Origin: Planctomycetaceae bacterium
GTDB taxonomy: Bacteria; Planctomycetota; Planctomycetia; Planctomycetales; Planctomycetaceae
Reading direction: 5' to 3'
Length of the DNA: 8,346 bases
Assembly (NCBI GenBank): GCA_015487825.1
Contig: WFOZ01001052.1
Span: forward strand, 1 to 8,346
Shown: positions 1 to 6,618 of the stretch, one piece after another
How positions within the stretch are numbered: position 1 is the first letter of the stretch
Layout of the letters: each line of letters starts with the position of its first letter
The notes under the pieces: model-generated
Databases searched by the model: none
Seen by the model: the letters and a program-made list of their open reading frames with translations, nothing else
Told to the model about the DNA's origin: nothing
Program-made: the position numbers and the translations under genes

Positions 1-265
1 ATCCAAAACCGTCAACCAGAACCAGTTTACCTTTCCTGGCAATGGCGATAGACAACCCCGGTACAGAATACTTCTGCATGAATTCCGAGATGATGTCTCG
101 AATTCTTTTTTGGTCTTTAATTGAAAAATCTTCGAGCGAATTTTGTTGTGAAAAAGCGTTGCTTTCAGCAGTTCTCAAACCAAGTCCAACTGTTGCAGCA
201 ATTCCTGTCGATAAAAAACGCCGGCGGTTCAGAGGTGATGGCGCTCGGAGCAGTTGGCTATTCAT
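1..265 (-). CDS. Exported beta-lactamase-family serine hydrolase, N-terminal part only
   Basis: Eighty-eight residues read from an ATG at 265 down to the window edge, so the 3' part is missing. Residues 13-30 form a twin-arginine-type leader (NRRRFLSTG followed by a short hydrophobic stretch), which suggests Tat export. From about residue 54 the sequence (IRDIISEFMQKYSVPGLSIA, then a RKGKLVLVDGFG strand) matches the start of the beta-lactamase/penicillin-binding-protein-like serine hydrolase fold, typical of class C-like esterases and D-aminopeptidases. The catalytic SxxK and YxN motifs would lie beyond the edge, so activity and substrate cannot be judged. An AAGAAAGAG stretch just upstream supports this ATG. 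An in-frame GTG at 301 would add 12 residues but has no clear ribosome site. It lies 48 bp after guaA in the same direction and may be read through from it, with no obvious functional link. Confidence 0.8.
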   Translation of the reverse strand, partial: MNSQLLRAPSPLNRRRFLSTGIAATVGLGLRTAESNAFSQQNSLEDFSIKDQKRIRDIISEFMQKYSVPGLSIAIARKGKLVLVDGFG

Positions 266-313
266 GCGGAACTCTTTCTTCTTCGCACCCGATTGTCTCA
301 CCAGATTCGCTTA

Positions 314-1909
314 TTATTCCCATTCAATCGTGCTGGGAGGTTTTGAGCTGATGTCGTAAACAACACGATTCACTCCGGCAACGGTATTGGTAATTCGTGT
401 AGAAATATCCTGTAGTAAATCGAAAGGCAGTCGTGACCAGTCTGCGGTCATGAAGTCGTCGGTATTGACAGCCCGTACGGCCAGCACATGTTCGTAGGTT
501 CTTCCATCTCCCATGACTCCAACAGATTGAACAGGGAGCGAAACAACAAATGCCTGTTGCACTTTTCGATACCATCCGGCCTTGGCCAGTTCATCCAGCA
601 TAATGGCATCGGCTTCCCGCAAAACTCGCAGGCGTTCAGGGCCAATCTCTCCCAGGCATCGTACGGCAAGGCCCGGTCCCGGGAATGGATGCCTCCAGAT
701 GAGTTGCTCGGGAAGGCCAAGCTCCAGGCCCATTTTTCGGACTTCATCCTTAAACAGATCGCGTAACGGTTCGATCAATTCGAAGCCGAGTTCTTTCGGC
801 AATCCACCCACATTATGATGAGATTTAATTGTTGCAGCCGGGCCATCTGCGTTTGCTCCCGATTCGATCACATCCGGATACAACGTTCCTTGCGCCAGAA
901 AGTGTGCATTATCAATGGACTCGGCTTCTTTCTTGAAAACATCAATGAACAGTTTTCCGATGATTTTCCGTTTTTTCTGTGGGTCAGAAACACCGGCTAG
1001 TTCAGAAAGGAATAATTCGCTGGCATCAACCACATGCAGGTCTGTTTTGAAATGTTCCTGAAACTGATTTCGAACCGATTCAGCTTCTCCTTTTCGAAGC
1101 AAGCCGTTATCAACAAAGATACAGGAGAGCTGAGAACCGAGTGCCCGATACAATAACGCTGCCACAACAGAGGAATCGACTCCTCCTGAAAGACCGCAGA
1201 TTACCTGAGCATCGCCAACTCGCTCTCGGATCGATTTGATTTCTCGATCTATCAGCGATGAAATCTGCCAGGTTCCTTTGCAGCCGCAAATATTCTTCAC
1301 AAAGTTGGCCAGAAGCTGACCGCCCAGTTCGGTGTGTGTGACTTCAGGATGAAATTGTAAGCCGTAAATTGGCAGGTGCTGGTGTTTGACCGCTGCGTAA
1401 GGGCAGGTGGAAGTTGCAGCCAATGAAAGAAATTGTACATCCAGATCGTTCACCTGATCGCCATGGCTCATCCAGACGGTTAGTTCGTTCGGGACACCAT
1501 CAAAAAAGCCGGAGGCTTCGTGAACCCGGCAACTTGTCCTTCCAAATTCTCGTGAATCACTAGGCTTGACATCACTGCCCAGATATTTACACAGAATCTG
1601 CATCCCGTAGCAGATGCCAAGCATTGGAATTTCAAGATCGAATATCGCAGGATCCGGCTGAGGAGAATTTTTATCGTAGACACTGGATGGCCCGCCGGAA
1701 AATATGATCCCTTTTGGGTTAATTTCGCGAACACGTTCTGCAGAAAGGTTGTGCCTGACAACCTGACAGAAAACATTCTGTTCGCGCACACGCCGGGCGA
1801 TCAGTTGAGCTGTCTGGGATCCGAAATCGAAAACGAGTACGACTTCTTCGTTTTCAGGAACGGTCTTTAAATCGACAGGAGAATTGGCCTTTGTTTCCAC
1901 GCTTATCAT
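314..1909 (-). CDS. guaA: GMP synthase (glutamine-hydrolysing)
   Basis: Last step of GMP synthesis in the cytosol: XMP, ATP and glutamine give GMP. The 531-residue product is slightly longer than the usual 510-525 because of a roughly 20-residue N-terminal extension. The class I glutamine amidotransferase domain spans about residues 24-207, with VFDFGSQ at its start, the nucleophile Cys100 in MLGICYGMQ, and His187 and Glu189 in LQFHPEV. The ATP pyrophosphatase domain carries the P-loop SGGVDSS at 241-247. The C-terminal dimerisation and XMP-binding part has [11 protein letters not shown] near 407-417 and ends in [14 protein letters not shown], the conserved GuaA tail. ATG 1909 is preferred because GAGAG sits 5 nt before it; a TTG at 1921 lacks a ribosome site. 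All catalytic residues are present, so it should be active. It is divergent from nrdR. Confidence 0.97.
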   Translation of the reverse strand: MISVETKANSPVDLKTVPENEEVVLVFDFGSQTAQLIARRVREQNVFCQVVRHNLSAERVREINPKGIIFSGGPSSVYDKNSPQPDPAIFDLEIPMLGICYGMQILCKYLGSDVKPSDSREFGRTSCRVHEASGFFDGVPNELTVWMSHGDQVNDLDVQFLSLAATSTCPYAAVKHQHLPIYGLQFHPEVTHTELGGQLLANFVKNICGCKGTWQISSLIDREIKSIRERVGDAQVICGLSGGVDSSVVAALLYRALGSQLSCIFVDNGLLRKGEAESVRNQFQEHFKTDLHVVDASELFLSELAGVSDPQKKRKIIGKLFIDVFKKEAESIDNAHFLAQGTLYPDVIESGANADGPAATIKSHHNVGGLPKELGFELIEPLRDLFKDEVRKMGLELGLPEQLIWRHPFPGPGLAVRCLGEIGPERLRVLREADAIMLDELAKAGWYRKVQQAFVVSLPVQSVGVMGDGRTYEHVLAVRAVNTDDFMTADWSRLPFDLLQDISTRITNTVAGVNRVVYDISSKPPSTIEWE

Positions 1910-2187
1910 TACTACTCTCAATAGAGGTGGGGAAAAATTCCCGGGAATATGAAAGATGTTCAGTTGAGAAATCCCATTGGTCAGGTTGGAAGGTCTCCCC
2001 AGTTATTTGAAAGACTTCTCCAGCGCAGACGAGCAACAGGGAATCCATTATGCTACCGATGATCACCCCGGCATTCAATTGAAAGCCCCCACGAAACCAG
2101 TAAATCAGGCAATCGATAAATGTAACTGCAGCTGTTGATGTATTTATTCATTCATCGTTGCTGATTACCCAGAAGGATCAGAGACCA
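1910..2187. promoter_or_regulatory. Divergent guaA/nrdR control region with a 12-bp perfect palindrome
   Basis: This 278-bp gap must hold the start signals for both guaA and nrdR. At 1937-1948 lies the perfect palindrome ATTCCCGGGAAT, 27 bp upstream of the guaA start, partly overlapping a GGGAA-AAA-TTCCC hairpin at 1930-1942. It could be an operator or only a chance palindrome. I saw no convincing -35/-10 pair on either strand, no purine riboswitch core, and no obvious NrdR box. Confidence 0.3.
2173..2177 (+). promoter_or_regulatory. Ribosome binding site of nrdR
   Basis: AAGGA lies 10 nt before the ATG at 2188 and 13 nt before the next ATG at 2191. It rules against the upstream TTG at 2158, which precedes it. 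This is why the start was set at 2188. Confidence 0.55.
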
Positions 2188-2655
2188 ATGATGTGTCCTT
2201 ATTGTCATCATGATGAGACGAAGGTGATTGACTCTCGCGCCAGTTCGGATTTTGCGATCCGGCGGCGACGTGAGTGTCTTTCCTGTAACAGGAGATTTAC
2301 GACTTACGAAAAAATTGAAGAGTTGCCTATCAAGGTCATCAAAAAAGATGGCTCCCGCGTCCCGTTTAATCGGGAGAAGATCCGGGAAGGACTTGAAAAA
2401 GCCTGCTACAAACGCCCAATCAGTGAAGAAGCGATTGAGAAAGTGATTAGTCAGGTAGAAGCAGAAGCTTACGAGAATTTTGAGCGGGAAGTCCCTTCCC
2501 AGGTAATCGGAGAGCAGGTGATCGAGGGGCTGCGAAAACTCGATCAGGTTGCTTTTGTTCGGTTCGCGTCGGTCTATCGCGAGTTTAAAGATGTCAATGA
2601 TTTCATCGACGAACTTGGATCGCTACTGAAGCAGCGATCCAATCAGAAAAGCTGA
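2188..2655 (+). CDS. nrdR: Transcriptional repressor NrdR
   Basis: NrdR is a cytosolic zinc-ribbon/ATP-cone repressor that senses ATP and dATP and shuts down ribonucleotide reductase genes by binding paired NrdR boxes. The 155-residue product matches the family's usual 150-160. The zinc ribbon uses Cys3-x2-Cys6 and Cys30-x2-Cys33, with the signature KVIDSR at 12-17 and the basic RRRREC stretch at 25-30. The ATP-cone follows at about 48-138, beginning [18 protein letters not shown] and ending near [11 protein letters not shown]. All hallmark residues are in place. NrdR proteins start MxCPxC, so translation begins at 2188 or 2191, not at the upstream TTG. No reductase gene lies in the window, so its targets are elsewhere. 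It is divergent from guaA and is followed by hairpins, which suggests it is monocistronic. Confidence 0.96.
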   Translation: MMCPYCHHDETKVIDSRASSDFAIRRRRECLSCNRRFTTYEKIEELPIKVIKKDGSRVPFNREKIREGLEKACYKRPISEEAIEKVISQVEAEAYENFEREVPSQVIGEQVIEGLRKLDQVAFVRFASVYREFKDVNDFIDELGSLLKQRSNQKS

Positions 2656-2661
2656 AGTAAG

Positions 2662-2687
2662 CCGAAAGGGATTACCCTTTGGTAATC
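2662..2687 (+). terminator. Two overlapping, mutually exclusive hairpins after nrdR
   Basis: Seven bases after the nrdR stop, AAAGGG (2665-2670) can pair with CCCTTT (2675-2680) around ATTA, extended by CC/GG with one bulged G. The overlapping GATTACC (2670-2676) pairs perfectly with GGTAATC (2681-2687) around CTTT. Both cannot form at once. No T-run follows directly, so this is not a textbook intrinsic terminator. It may help end nrdR transcription or stabilise its 3' end. Confidence 0.4.
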
Positions 2688-2724
2688 TGGTTGATGTGTC
2701 AAACCTGTGCGACGGTTGAACCCT

Positions 2725-2763
2725 CCGGATAATCTACCGGTCATTTTATTTTATTTTTACAAT
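2725..2763 (+). promoter_or_regulatory. CCGG stem with T-rich tail, then a -10-like TACAAT before mscS
   Basis: CCGG at 2725-2728 can pair with CCGG at 2737-2740, followed by a T-rich run to 2758, which could act as a weak terminator for nrdR. TACAAT at 2758-2763 differs from the sigma70 -10 consensus by one base and lies 28 bp before the mscS start, but no good -35 box stands at 16-18 bp. Both readings are tentative. Confidence 0.25.
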
Positions 2764-2779
2764 TTTGGGGCCAGAGAAA

Positions 2780-2785
2780 AAGGAG
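2780..2785 (+). promoter_or_regulatory. Strong Shine-Dalgarno site of mscS
   Basis: AAGGAG is separated by 6 nt from the ATG at 2792. It fixes that start over the in-frame TTG at 2765, which lies upstream of the site. Confidence 0.8.
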
Positions 2786-2791
2786 TTGATC

Positions 2792-3691
2792 ATGTTGAGT
2801 TCTTTATTGCTGTTTGCCGAGGGAGAAGCCCAGGCACCACAGAATTTACAGGAAACGATTGATGCCGGCGGGAAAGTACTCGAGAGTATCAAGGCTTATG
2901 CGTTTGATTATGGTCCTGGTTTTTTGCTGAACATTATAGCTGCCCTGGCGATCTTTTTTATCGGGCGGATTGTTGCAAACTGGGCGACAAAACTGACAGC
3001 GTCCGCGATGCGCCGTGCCCGGGTTGACAATATGCTGATTCAATTCGCAAGAAGCATTCTTTATTGGGCGTTAATGCTGTTTGTCATTACGGCTGTTTTG
3101 AACCGGATGGGGGTAAAAACAGACTCTTTCACTGCGATTATTGCAGCTGCCGGACTGGCGGTTGGTTTTGCACTTCAGGATTCACTCTCAAACTTCGCAT
3201 CGGGTGTGATGCTTATTCTTTTTCATCCGTTTCGCCTTGGCGATTTTGTGGAAGCGGGCGGGACAGCAGGAATTGTTGAAGAGATTCAAATCTTTAATAC
3301 CGTTTTACGTACTCCCGATAACAAGAGGATTATTGTTCCGAATGGAAATATTACTAACGATAATGTCATCAATTACGCGGCTCATCAGGTCCGGCGAATT
3401 GATATGGAAATTATGTGCGGATACAACGATAACCTGCGGGATGTGAAAAACTTTCTCGAAGAGACACTAGCTGCGGATGAGCGTATTCTGGACGATCCCG
3501 CACCGCTGGTAGCCGTCAACGAATTGGCAGACAGCGGTGTTATTCTCTACGTGCGTCCCTGGGTTAGAACGTCTGAGTACTGGGATGTGAAATGGAGTTT
3601 GACTGAGGCGATCAAAAACGGCTTTGATGACCGTGGCTTCACGATTCCGTATCCAACGCAGGATATCAACGTGCATAATGCAGCAGGTTAA
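2792..3691 (+). CDS. mscS: Small-conductance mechanosensitive channel, MscS family
   Basis: Inner-membrane channel that opens under membrane tension and releases solutes on osmotic downshock. The 299-residue product resembles E. coli MscS (286) in length and layout. A short N-terminal stretch is followed by membrane segments at about 44-63 and 85-104 and the pore helix at about 111-147. The pore helix reads AAAGLAVGFALQDSLSNFASGV, here split as AAAGLAVGFA and LQDSLSNFASGV. The beta domain follows with HPFRLGDFVE, the IVPNGNI motif near 181-187, and the C-terminal alpha/beta domain ending FTIPYPTQDINV. By alignment from memory, the E. coli gate leucines 105 and 109 correspond to Leu122 and Phe126, and kink Gly113 to Asp130; such changes are common in relatives. 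It is a single gene, convergent with lpxA. Confidence 0.95.
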   Translation: MLSSLLLFAEGEAQAPQNLQETIDAGGKVLESIKAYAFDYGPGFLLNIIAALAIFFIGRIVANWATKLTASAMRRARVDNMLIQFARSILYWALMLFVITAVLNRMGVKTDSFTAIIAAAGLAVGFALQDSLSNFASGVMLILFHPFRLGDFVEAGGTAGIVEEIQIFNTVLRTPDNKRIIVPNGNITNDNVINYAAHQVRRIDMEIMCGYNDNLRDVKNFLEETLAADERILDDPAPLVAVNELADSGVILYVRPWVRTSEYWDVKWSLTEAIKNGFDDRGFTIPYPTQDINVHNAAG

Positions 3692-3706
3692 TTGTTGATG
3701 CACTAA

Positions 3707-3719
3707 CCGGGCCGCCCGG
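3707..3719 (+). other. Small GC-rich hairpin just after mscS
   Basis: CCGGG (3707-3711) pairs with CCCGG (3715-3719) around CCG, 16 bp after the mscS stop. A second perfect 6-bp hairpin, GGATTA-GGAA-TAATCC, follows at 3721-3736. No T-run follows either, so termination is possible but unproven. Confidence 0.3.
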
Positions 3720-3725
3720 GGGATT

Positions 3726-3870
3726 AGGAATAATCCTGAAATAACTTCCCTGTCTCATTGAGCTCATTTTGTAGGGGGCGTCGTGACGCACTTTTTTTCA
3801 TCATACGAACAATCTGGTGCGTTACGACGCCCCCTGCGGTAAACTGGGAAATTATCCCAGGATTGTTCTT
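3726..3870. repeat. 145-bp nested inverted repeat between convergent mscS and lpxA
   Basis: Two nested pairs of arms fold on one centre. The outer arms, 3726-3750 and 3846-3870, match at 20 of 25 positions, and all five differences are transitions. The inner arms, 3771-3791 and 3817-3837, match at 19 of 21; both differences give G-U pairs, so the RNA stem would be unbroken. The inner arm core reads GGGGGCGTCGT and holds a near-palindrome of its own (GCGTC-GT-GACGC). A 25-nt loop (3792-3816) starts with seven Ts. The spacers between arms are unequal (20 and 8 nt). No T-run follows the stem on either strand. It may be a MITE- or REP-like mobile repeat that also acts as a two-way transcription stop. 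No protein gene is credible inside it. Confidence 0.75.
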
Positions 3871-3956
3871 AAACTGTGTAACTTATTATTCTGAAAAAAG
3901 TTTGAGGACAAGGTGAGTAGAACCTGACGATGTTCTTGAAAGTGACCGGCAACACA

Positions 3957-3969
3957 GCCTTGGCAAGGC
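3957..3969. other. Palindrome directly after the lpxA stop codon
   Basis: GCCTTG and CAAGGC flank one central base, forming a perfect 6-bp inverted repeat one base beyond the lpxA stop. No T-run follows on the minus strand. It could contribute to the lpxA mRNA end or be chance. Confidence 0.3.
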
Positions 3970-3970
3970 A

Positions 3971-4747
3971 TTACGCGGCGCCTTTGCACAACCCGCGTCG
4001 GGATGTTTCGGAGATGAAATCGATCAATGGTTCCAGAGCAGAAGAGTACCCTTTGGCCTGAAGAATTTGCATCGCGCTGGTGTGAGTTAATCCGTCCCGG
4101 TACAGAATTCGAAAAGCATCTTTCACTTCCCGCCGCTGCTCGGCATTATATCCTGCTCGTTTCAGTCCGATCAGATTGGTTGCAATGATGTTCCCGAACA
4201 GATCCGTCATCATGAAAGGTGGGACATCCTGTGTGATTTTGGATAATCCACTGACCATTGCCAATGTACCGATGCGGCAGAACTGGTGTACTCCAGCATT
4301 TCCTGAAATAATCGCTTTCTCGCCAATATAAACGTGTCCTCCCAGCAGGCAGCCGTTGGTCAGCACAACTTCTTTTTCCAGTTCGCAGTTATGCCCTACA
4401 TGTGCGTTGCTCATTAAGAAGCAGCCATCACTGAGAATCGTTGCGTTGCCTTCTCCGGTTGCCCGATGAATTGTTGCTCCTTCACGAATTTCAATATCAT
4501 CGCCAAGAATACAGAAAGTACGTTCACCTTTATAGGCTGCATCCTGAGGGGTATCTCCCACAATAACGTGCGAATGAAGATAACAACGTTCGCCGATTGT
4601 CGTTTCTCCCAGGATTACGCAGAAAGGGCCAATCTTTGTTTCCGCTCCAATTTTTACCGGACCATCGATAACCACATAAGGGCCAATCTGGACAGTAGGA
4701 TCGATTTCAGCTTTGGTATCTATAACGGCGGTTGGATGAATGGACAT
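3971..4747 (-). CDS. lpxA: LpxA-type UDP-N-acetylglucosamine O-acyltransferase
   Basis: LpxA transfers a 3-hydroxyacyl chain from acyl carrier protein to UDP-GlcNAc, the first step of lipid A synthesis, acting as a cytosolic trimer. At 258 residues it is near E. coli LpxA (262). Hexapeptide repeats of the left-handed beta helix fill about residues 1-180, and a helical C-terminal domain follows from [12 protein letters not shown]. Catalytic His119 (E. coli His125), with His116, lies in SNAHVGHNC; His138 and His154 (VHQF) match E. coli 144 and 160. Gly167 matches the acyl-length ruler Gly173, consistent with a long chain. In contrast, E. coli Lys76, Glu200 and Arg205 appear as Ala71, Ile193 and Ala198. 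It stands alone, without lpxD, fabZ or lpxB beside it. The fold is secure; the exact sugar substrate is not. Confidence 0.9.
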   Translation of the reverse strand: MSIHPTAVIDTKAEIDPTVQIGPYVVIDGPVKIGAETKIGPFCVILGETTIGERCYLHSHVIVGDTPQDAAYKGERTFCILGDDIEIREGATIHRATGEGNATILSDGCFLMSNAHVGHNCELEKEVVLTNGCLLGGHVYIGEKAIISGNAGVHQFCRIGTLAMVSGLSKITQDVPPFMMTDLFGNIIATNLIGLKRAGYNAEQRREVKDAFRILYRDGLTHTSAMQILQAKGYSSALEPLIDFISETSRRGLCKGAA

Positions 4748-4753
4748 TACAAA

Positions 4754-4759
4754 CTCCTT
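4754..4759 (-). promoter_or_regulatory. Strong Shine-Dalgarno site of lpxA
   Basis: On the minus strand AAGGAG stands 6 nt before the ATG at 4747, confirming that start. Confidence 0.8.
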
Positions 4760-4848
4760 CTGTTTATTTCATTTCGTCCCTGAAACGATATTTCCCGCAA
4801 TTTCACTTGCGATTACGATTATTTCTACTAACGGTCAATTTCTTTGTG

Positions 4849-4956
4849 TAGTGCCTTTTCAGGCCTTAAATTGGGGGTTGAGTTTTGTTGGTCCGTGCTC
4901 CGTTGTCGCACTATCCGATAGTATCGACCCCAATATTAAGGATTGAAGATGCAGTA
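4849..4956. repeat. Large imperfect inverted repeat (108 bp) upstream of lpxA and rodA
   Basis: Arms 4849-4881 and 4924-4956 pair at 29 of 33 positions, counting three G-U wobbles, with three single mismatches and two one-base bulges. The core is CCTTAAATTGGGG (4864-4876) against CCCCAATATTAAGG (4928-4941). The 42-nt loop contains a further CTATC-C-GATAG mini-palindrome at 4911-4921. A stem this long is unlikely by chance. It may be a relic of a miniature transposable element, a structured RNA, or a transcription barrier between divergent genes. It sits roughly 100-210 bp upstream of lpxA, possibly within or just beyond its leader. Confidence 0.7.
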
Positions 4957-5107
4957 GTACGAATATTTCAAAAAGAATTGATTTTGGCTACGGCTGTCAA
5001 AACAAACCAGCCGTGCCTGGTATTTTCATCAAACAGGATTATCGCCAGTTCCGTAAAATGGGTCAATGGGAGTATTTCAAGTTCTAATCATACCTTCTAA
5101 CGCTGAT

Positions 5108-5122
5108 GAGTATGATATACTC
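5108..5122. promoter_or_regulatory. Operator-like palindrome GAGTAT-GAT-ATACTC
   Basis: Perfect 6-bp arms flank a 3-bp spacer, about 170 bp upstream of rodA. The left arm overlaps TATGAT (5111-5116), one base from the sigma70 -10 consensus, although no fair -35 box is seen. A repressor covering a promoter would fit, but nothing identifies the protein. Confidence 0.3.
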
Positions 5123-5294
5123 CGACGAGCCAATAGTATTGTTTCTGTTGTCGATGCTTCTGTGGCGATGAGATGAGAGTATTTATTAATAGTTCGTGCC
5201 GTAATTGGTCTGCTCCGGACCAGTGTTTTCAACTTGATAGGGCTGTCGTCATTTTCCGAAAAGTCTAGTCGAAACGGATTGCAATAACTTAATA

Positions 5295-6419
5295 ATGAAT
5301 GCGACAGTAATTCGCTGGAATCGTCTTCCCTGGCTGCTTATAGCCATGCAAATTGCCCTGATGGCGGTTGGGCTGGCTGCGATTGCGCGAGGTGATGAAC
5401 TTGCGGGAGACTCCGGGCTGTTTTATCGTCAGTTTGTCTGGGTTATTTTGTCAATTCCTGCTACGTTGATTGCGGCTGTCATTCCGTATCGGGTTTGGAG
5501 ATCGCAAGGGTACGTCCTGTTTGTTATCAGTTTGCTGTTATTGATTATTCCCTATTTCATGCCCGCGCGTGGTGGTGCCCATCGATGGATTCCGTTGGGA
5601 CCGATCAATTTTCAGCCTTCAGAAGTTGCCAAGCTGACTTTCATGATGGCTCTGGCTCAATACCTGATGTTTCGCAACAACTATCGCAAGCTGTGGGGAT
5701 TGGTCATTCCTTTTGTGATCACCCTTATTCCGATGGCACTCATTTTGCGTGAACCCGATCTGGGGACCTCGCTGTTGTTTCTGCCCGTTTTATTTTCGAT
5801 GCTTTTTGCAGCAGGAGCAAGGTCGAAACATTTGCTCTTGATTTTTGTTCTGGGAATTGCAGTGATGCCAGCCGGTTGGAGGTTTATGTCTGCCGAGCAG
5901 AAATCGCGAGTCACGACTCTATTCACTCAGAAAGATGGAGGCCCTGCACCTCGGGGAGATGGTTATCATTTGCACCAATCGAAACAGATGCTCGCACTGG
6001 GAGGCTTATGGGGCAGCGATATTTCCGGCCCCGCGACCGATGATGAATACCTCTACCATCTACCTGCCTCGCGAACGGATTTTATTTTTTGTCTTGTGGG
6101 AGAACGATGGGGATTGTGGGGATGCCTGGTCGTTATCGTTCTTTATTTGGTTCTGTTTGCACAAGGTCTGAAAATTGCCTCGGATACACACGAGCCGTTC
6201 GGACGTCTGCTTGCCGTTGGTATTGTCGCAATTCTGGCTACTCAGTTAATCATCAATACAGGCATGACCATGGGCCTGATGCCGATTACCGGTTTAACGC
6301 TGCCTCTGCTCAGCTATGGTGGTTCCAGCATGCTGATGACTTCCGCCAGTCTGGGCCTGCTGATAAACATCGCCATGCGGCCCGGCTTTGAAGTATCCGG
6401 AGAGACCTTTCGATATTGA
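5295..6419 (+). CDS. rodA: RodA-type SEDS peptidoglycan glycosyltransferase
   Basis: SEDS polymerase of the inner membrane that extends glycan strands from lipid II, normally with a class B penicillin-binding protein in the elongation complex. The 374-residue product matches E. coli RodA (370). It has about ten hydrophobic segments, the first at about 12-31. Diagnostic stretches are [20 protein letters not shown] (93-112), REPDLGTSL (152-160), [13 protein letters not shown] (228-240), the catalytic-region Asp262 in SRTDFIF (259-265), and [19 protein letters not shown] (329-347). These favour RodA over FtsW, which usually has a distinct N-terminal tail, but the distinction is not absolute. No Shine-Dalgarno site precedes ATG 5295; the start is kept because the first membrane helix begins 11 residues later, as in relatives. 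No PBP2 or mre genes are adjacent. It also shows that the host makes peptidoglycan or keeps the genes for it. Confidence 0.92.
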   Translation: MNATVIRWNRLPWLLIAMQIALMAVGLAAIARGDELAGDSGLFYRQFVWVILSIPATLIAAVIPYRVWRSQGYVLFVISLLLLIIPYFMPARGGAHRWIPLGPINFQPSEVAKLTFMMALAQYLMFRNNYRKLWGLVIPFVITLIPMALILREPDLGTSLLFLPVLFSMLFAAGARSKHLLLIFVLGIAVMPAGWRFMSAEQKSRVTTLFTQKDGGPAPRGDGYHLHQSKQMLALGGLWGSDISGPATDDEYLYHLPASRTDFIFCLVGERWGLWGCLVVIVLYLVLFAQGLKIASDTHEPFGRLLAVGIVAILATQLIINTGMTMGLMPITGLTLPLLSYGGSSMLMTSASLGLLINIAMRPGFEVSGETFRY

Positions 6420-6463
6420 TGAATTCGCATGATGCATCCTTTCAGTACCTTATCAACAAAATG

Positions 6464-6490
6464 CTGTCCAAAAGTGGCAGGATATTTTTT
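6464..6490 (+). terminator. Possible weak terminator of rodA
   Basis: CTGTC (6464-6468) pairs with GGCAG (6476-6480) with one G-U pair around a 7-nt loop, then GATA leads into six Ts at 6485-6490. The stem is short and four bases separate it from the T-run, so efficiency is doubtful. Confidence 0.35.
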
Positions 6491-6501
6491 ACCATGAAAC
6501 G

Positions 6502-6618
6502 TACAAGGCACAAAGAAGAAAGAAATGAACTACCGAGGAACATACAAGGCACTGAGAACACCGAGGCAAAATAGAAGAGTATAAATTTGAAAAAGAGCTT
6601 CACGCAAAGACGCAAAGA
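6502..6618 (+). repeat. Cluster of short purine-rich direct repeats
   Basis: TACAAGGCAC occurs exactly at 6502-6511 and 6543-6552, ACCGAGG at 6532-6538 and 6560-6566, and ACGCAAAGA at 6602-6610 and 6610-6618 with an 8-bp period. They lie among related A/G-rich words such as GGCACTGAGAACACCGAGG. From memory, this style (runs of AAGGCAC, ACCGAGG and ACGCAAAG words) recurs between genes in many environmental bacterial genomes. What it does is not known to me. It is noncoding here. Confidence 0.6.

Larger units (their letters stand above)
4748..5294. other. 547-bp divergent gap between lpxA and rodA
   Basis: No credible gene is present: the one open stretch on the plus strand (about 4885-5100) has no ribosome site and no recognisable protein motif, and it overlaps the inverted repeat. 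The gap should hold promoters for both flanking genes. A TTGACC on the minus strand about 85-90 bp before lpxA resembles a -35 box, but no good -10 follows at proper spacing. The large stem-loop at 4849-4956 and the palindrome at 5108-5122 are the notable contents. A minor inverted repeat, TGGTC-7 nt-GACCA, lies at 5206-5222. Confidence 0.6.

Noticed and set aside
42..359. Plus-strand open frames over the left edge
   Set aside because: They run antisense to the hydrolase start and the end of guaA, have no ribosome site and encode low-complexity sequence without motifs.
1854..2078. Minus-strand open frame upstream of and overlapping guaA
   Set aside because: It overlaps the guaA start out of frame, lacks a ribosome site and has no recognisable motif; the region is better read as control DNA.
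2100..2187. NrdR autoregulatory box upstream of nrdR
   Set aside because: No pair of sites close to the known palindromic NrdR box could be found by eye.
4748..4860. Sigma70 promoter for lpxA using the minus-strand TTGACC
   Set aside because: The -35-like box has no acceptable -10 at 16-18 bp, so I do not call it.
4885..5100. Open frame of 71 codons in the lpxA/rodA gap
   Set aside because: No ribosome site or recognisable motif, and it overlaps the right arm of the large inverted repeat.
6502..6618. CRISPR-like array
   Set aside because: The repeats are 7-10 bp with irregular spacing and no uniform repeat-spacer pattern, and there are no cas genes.
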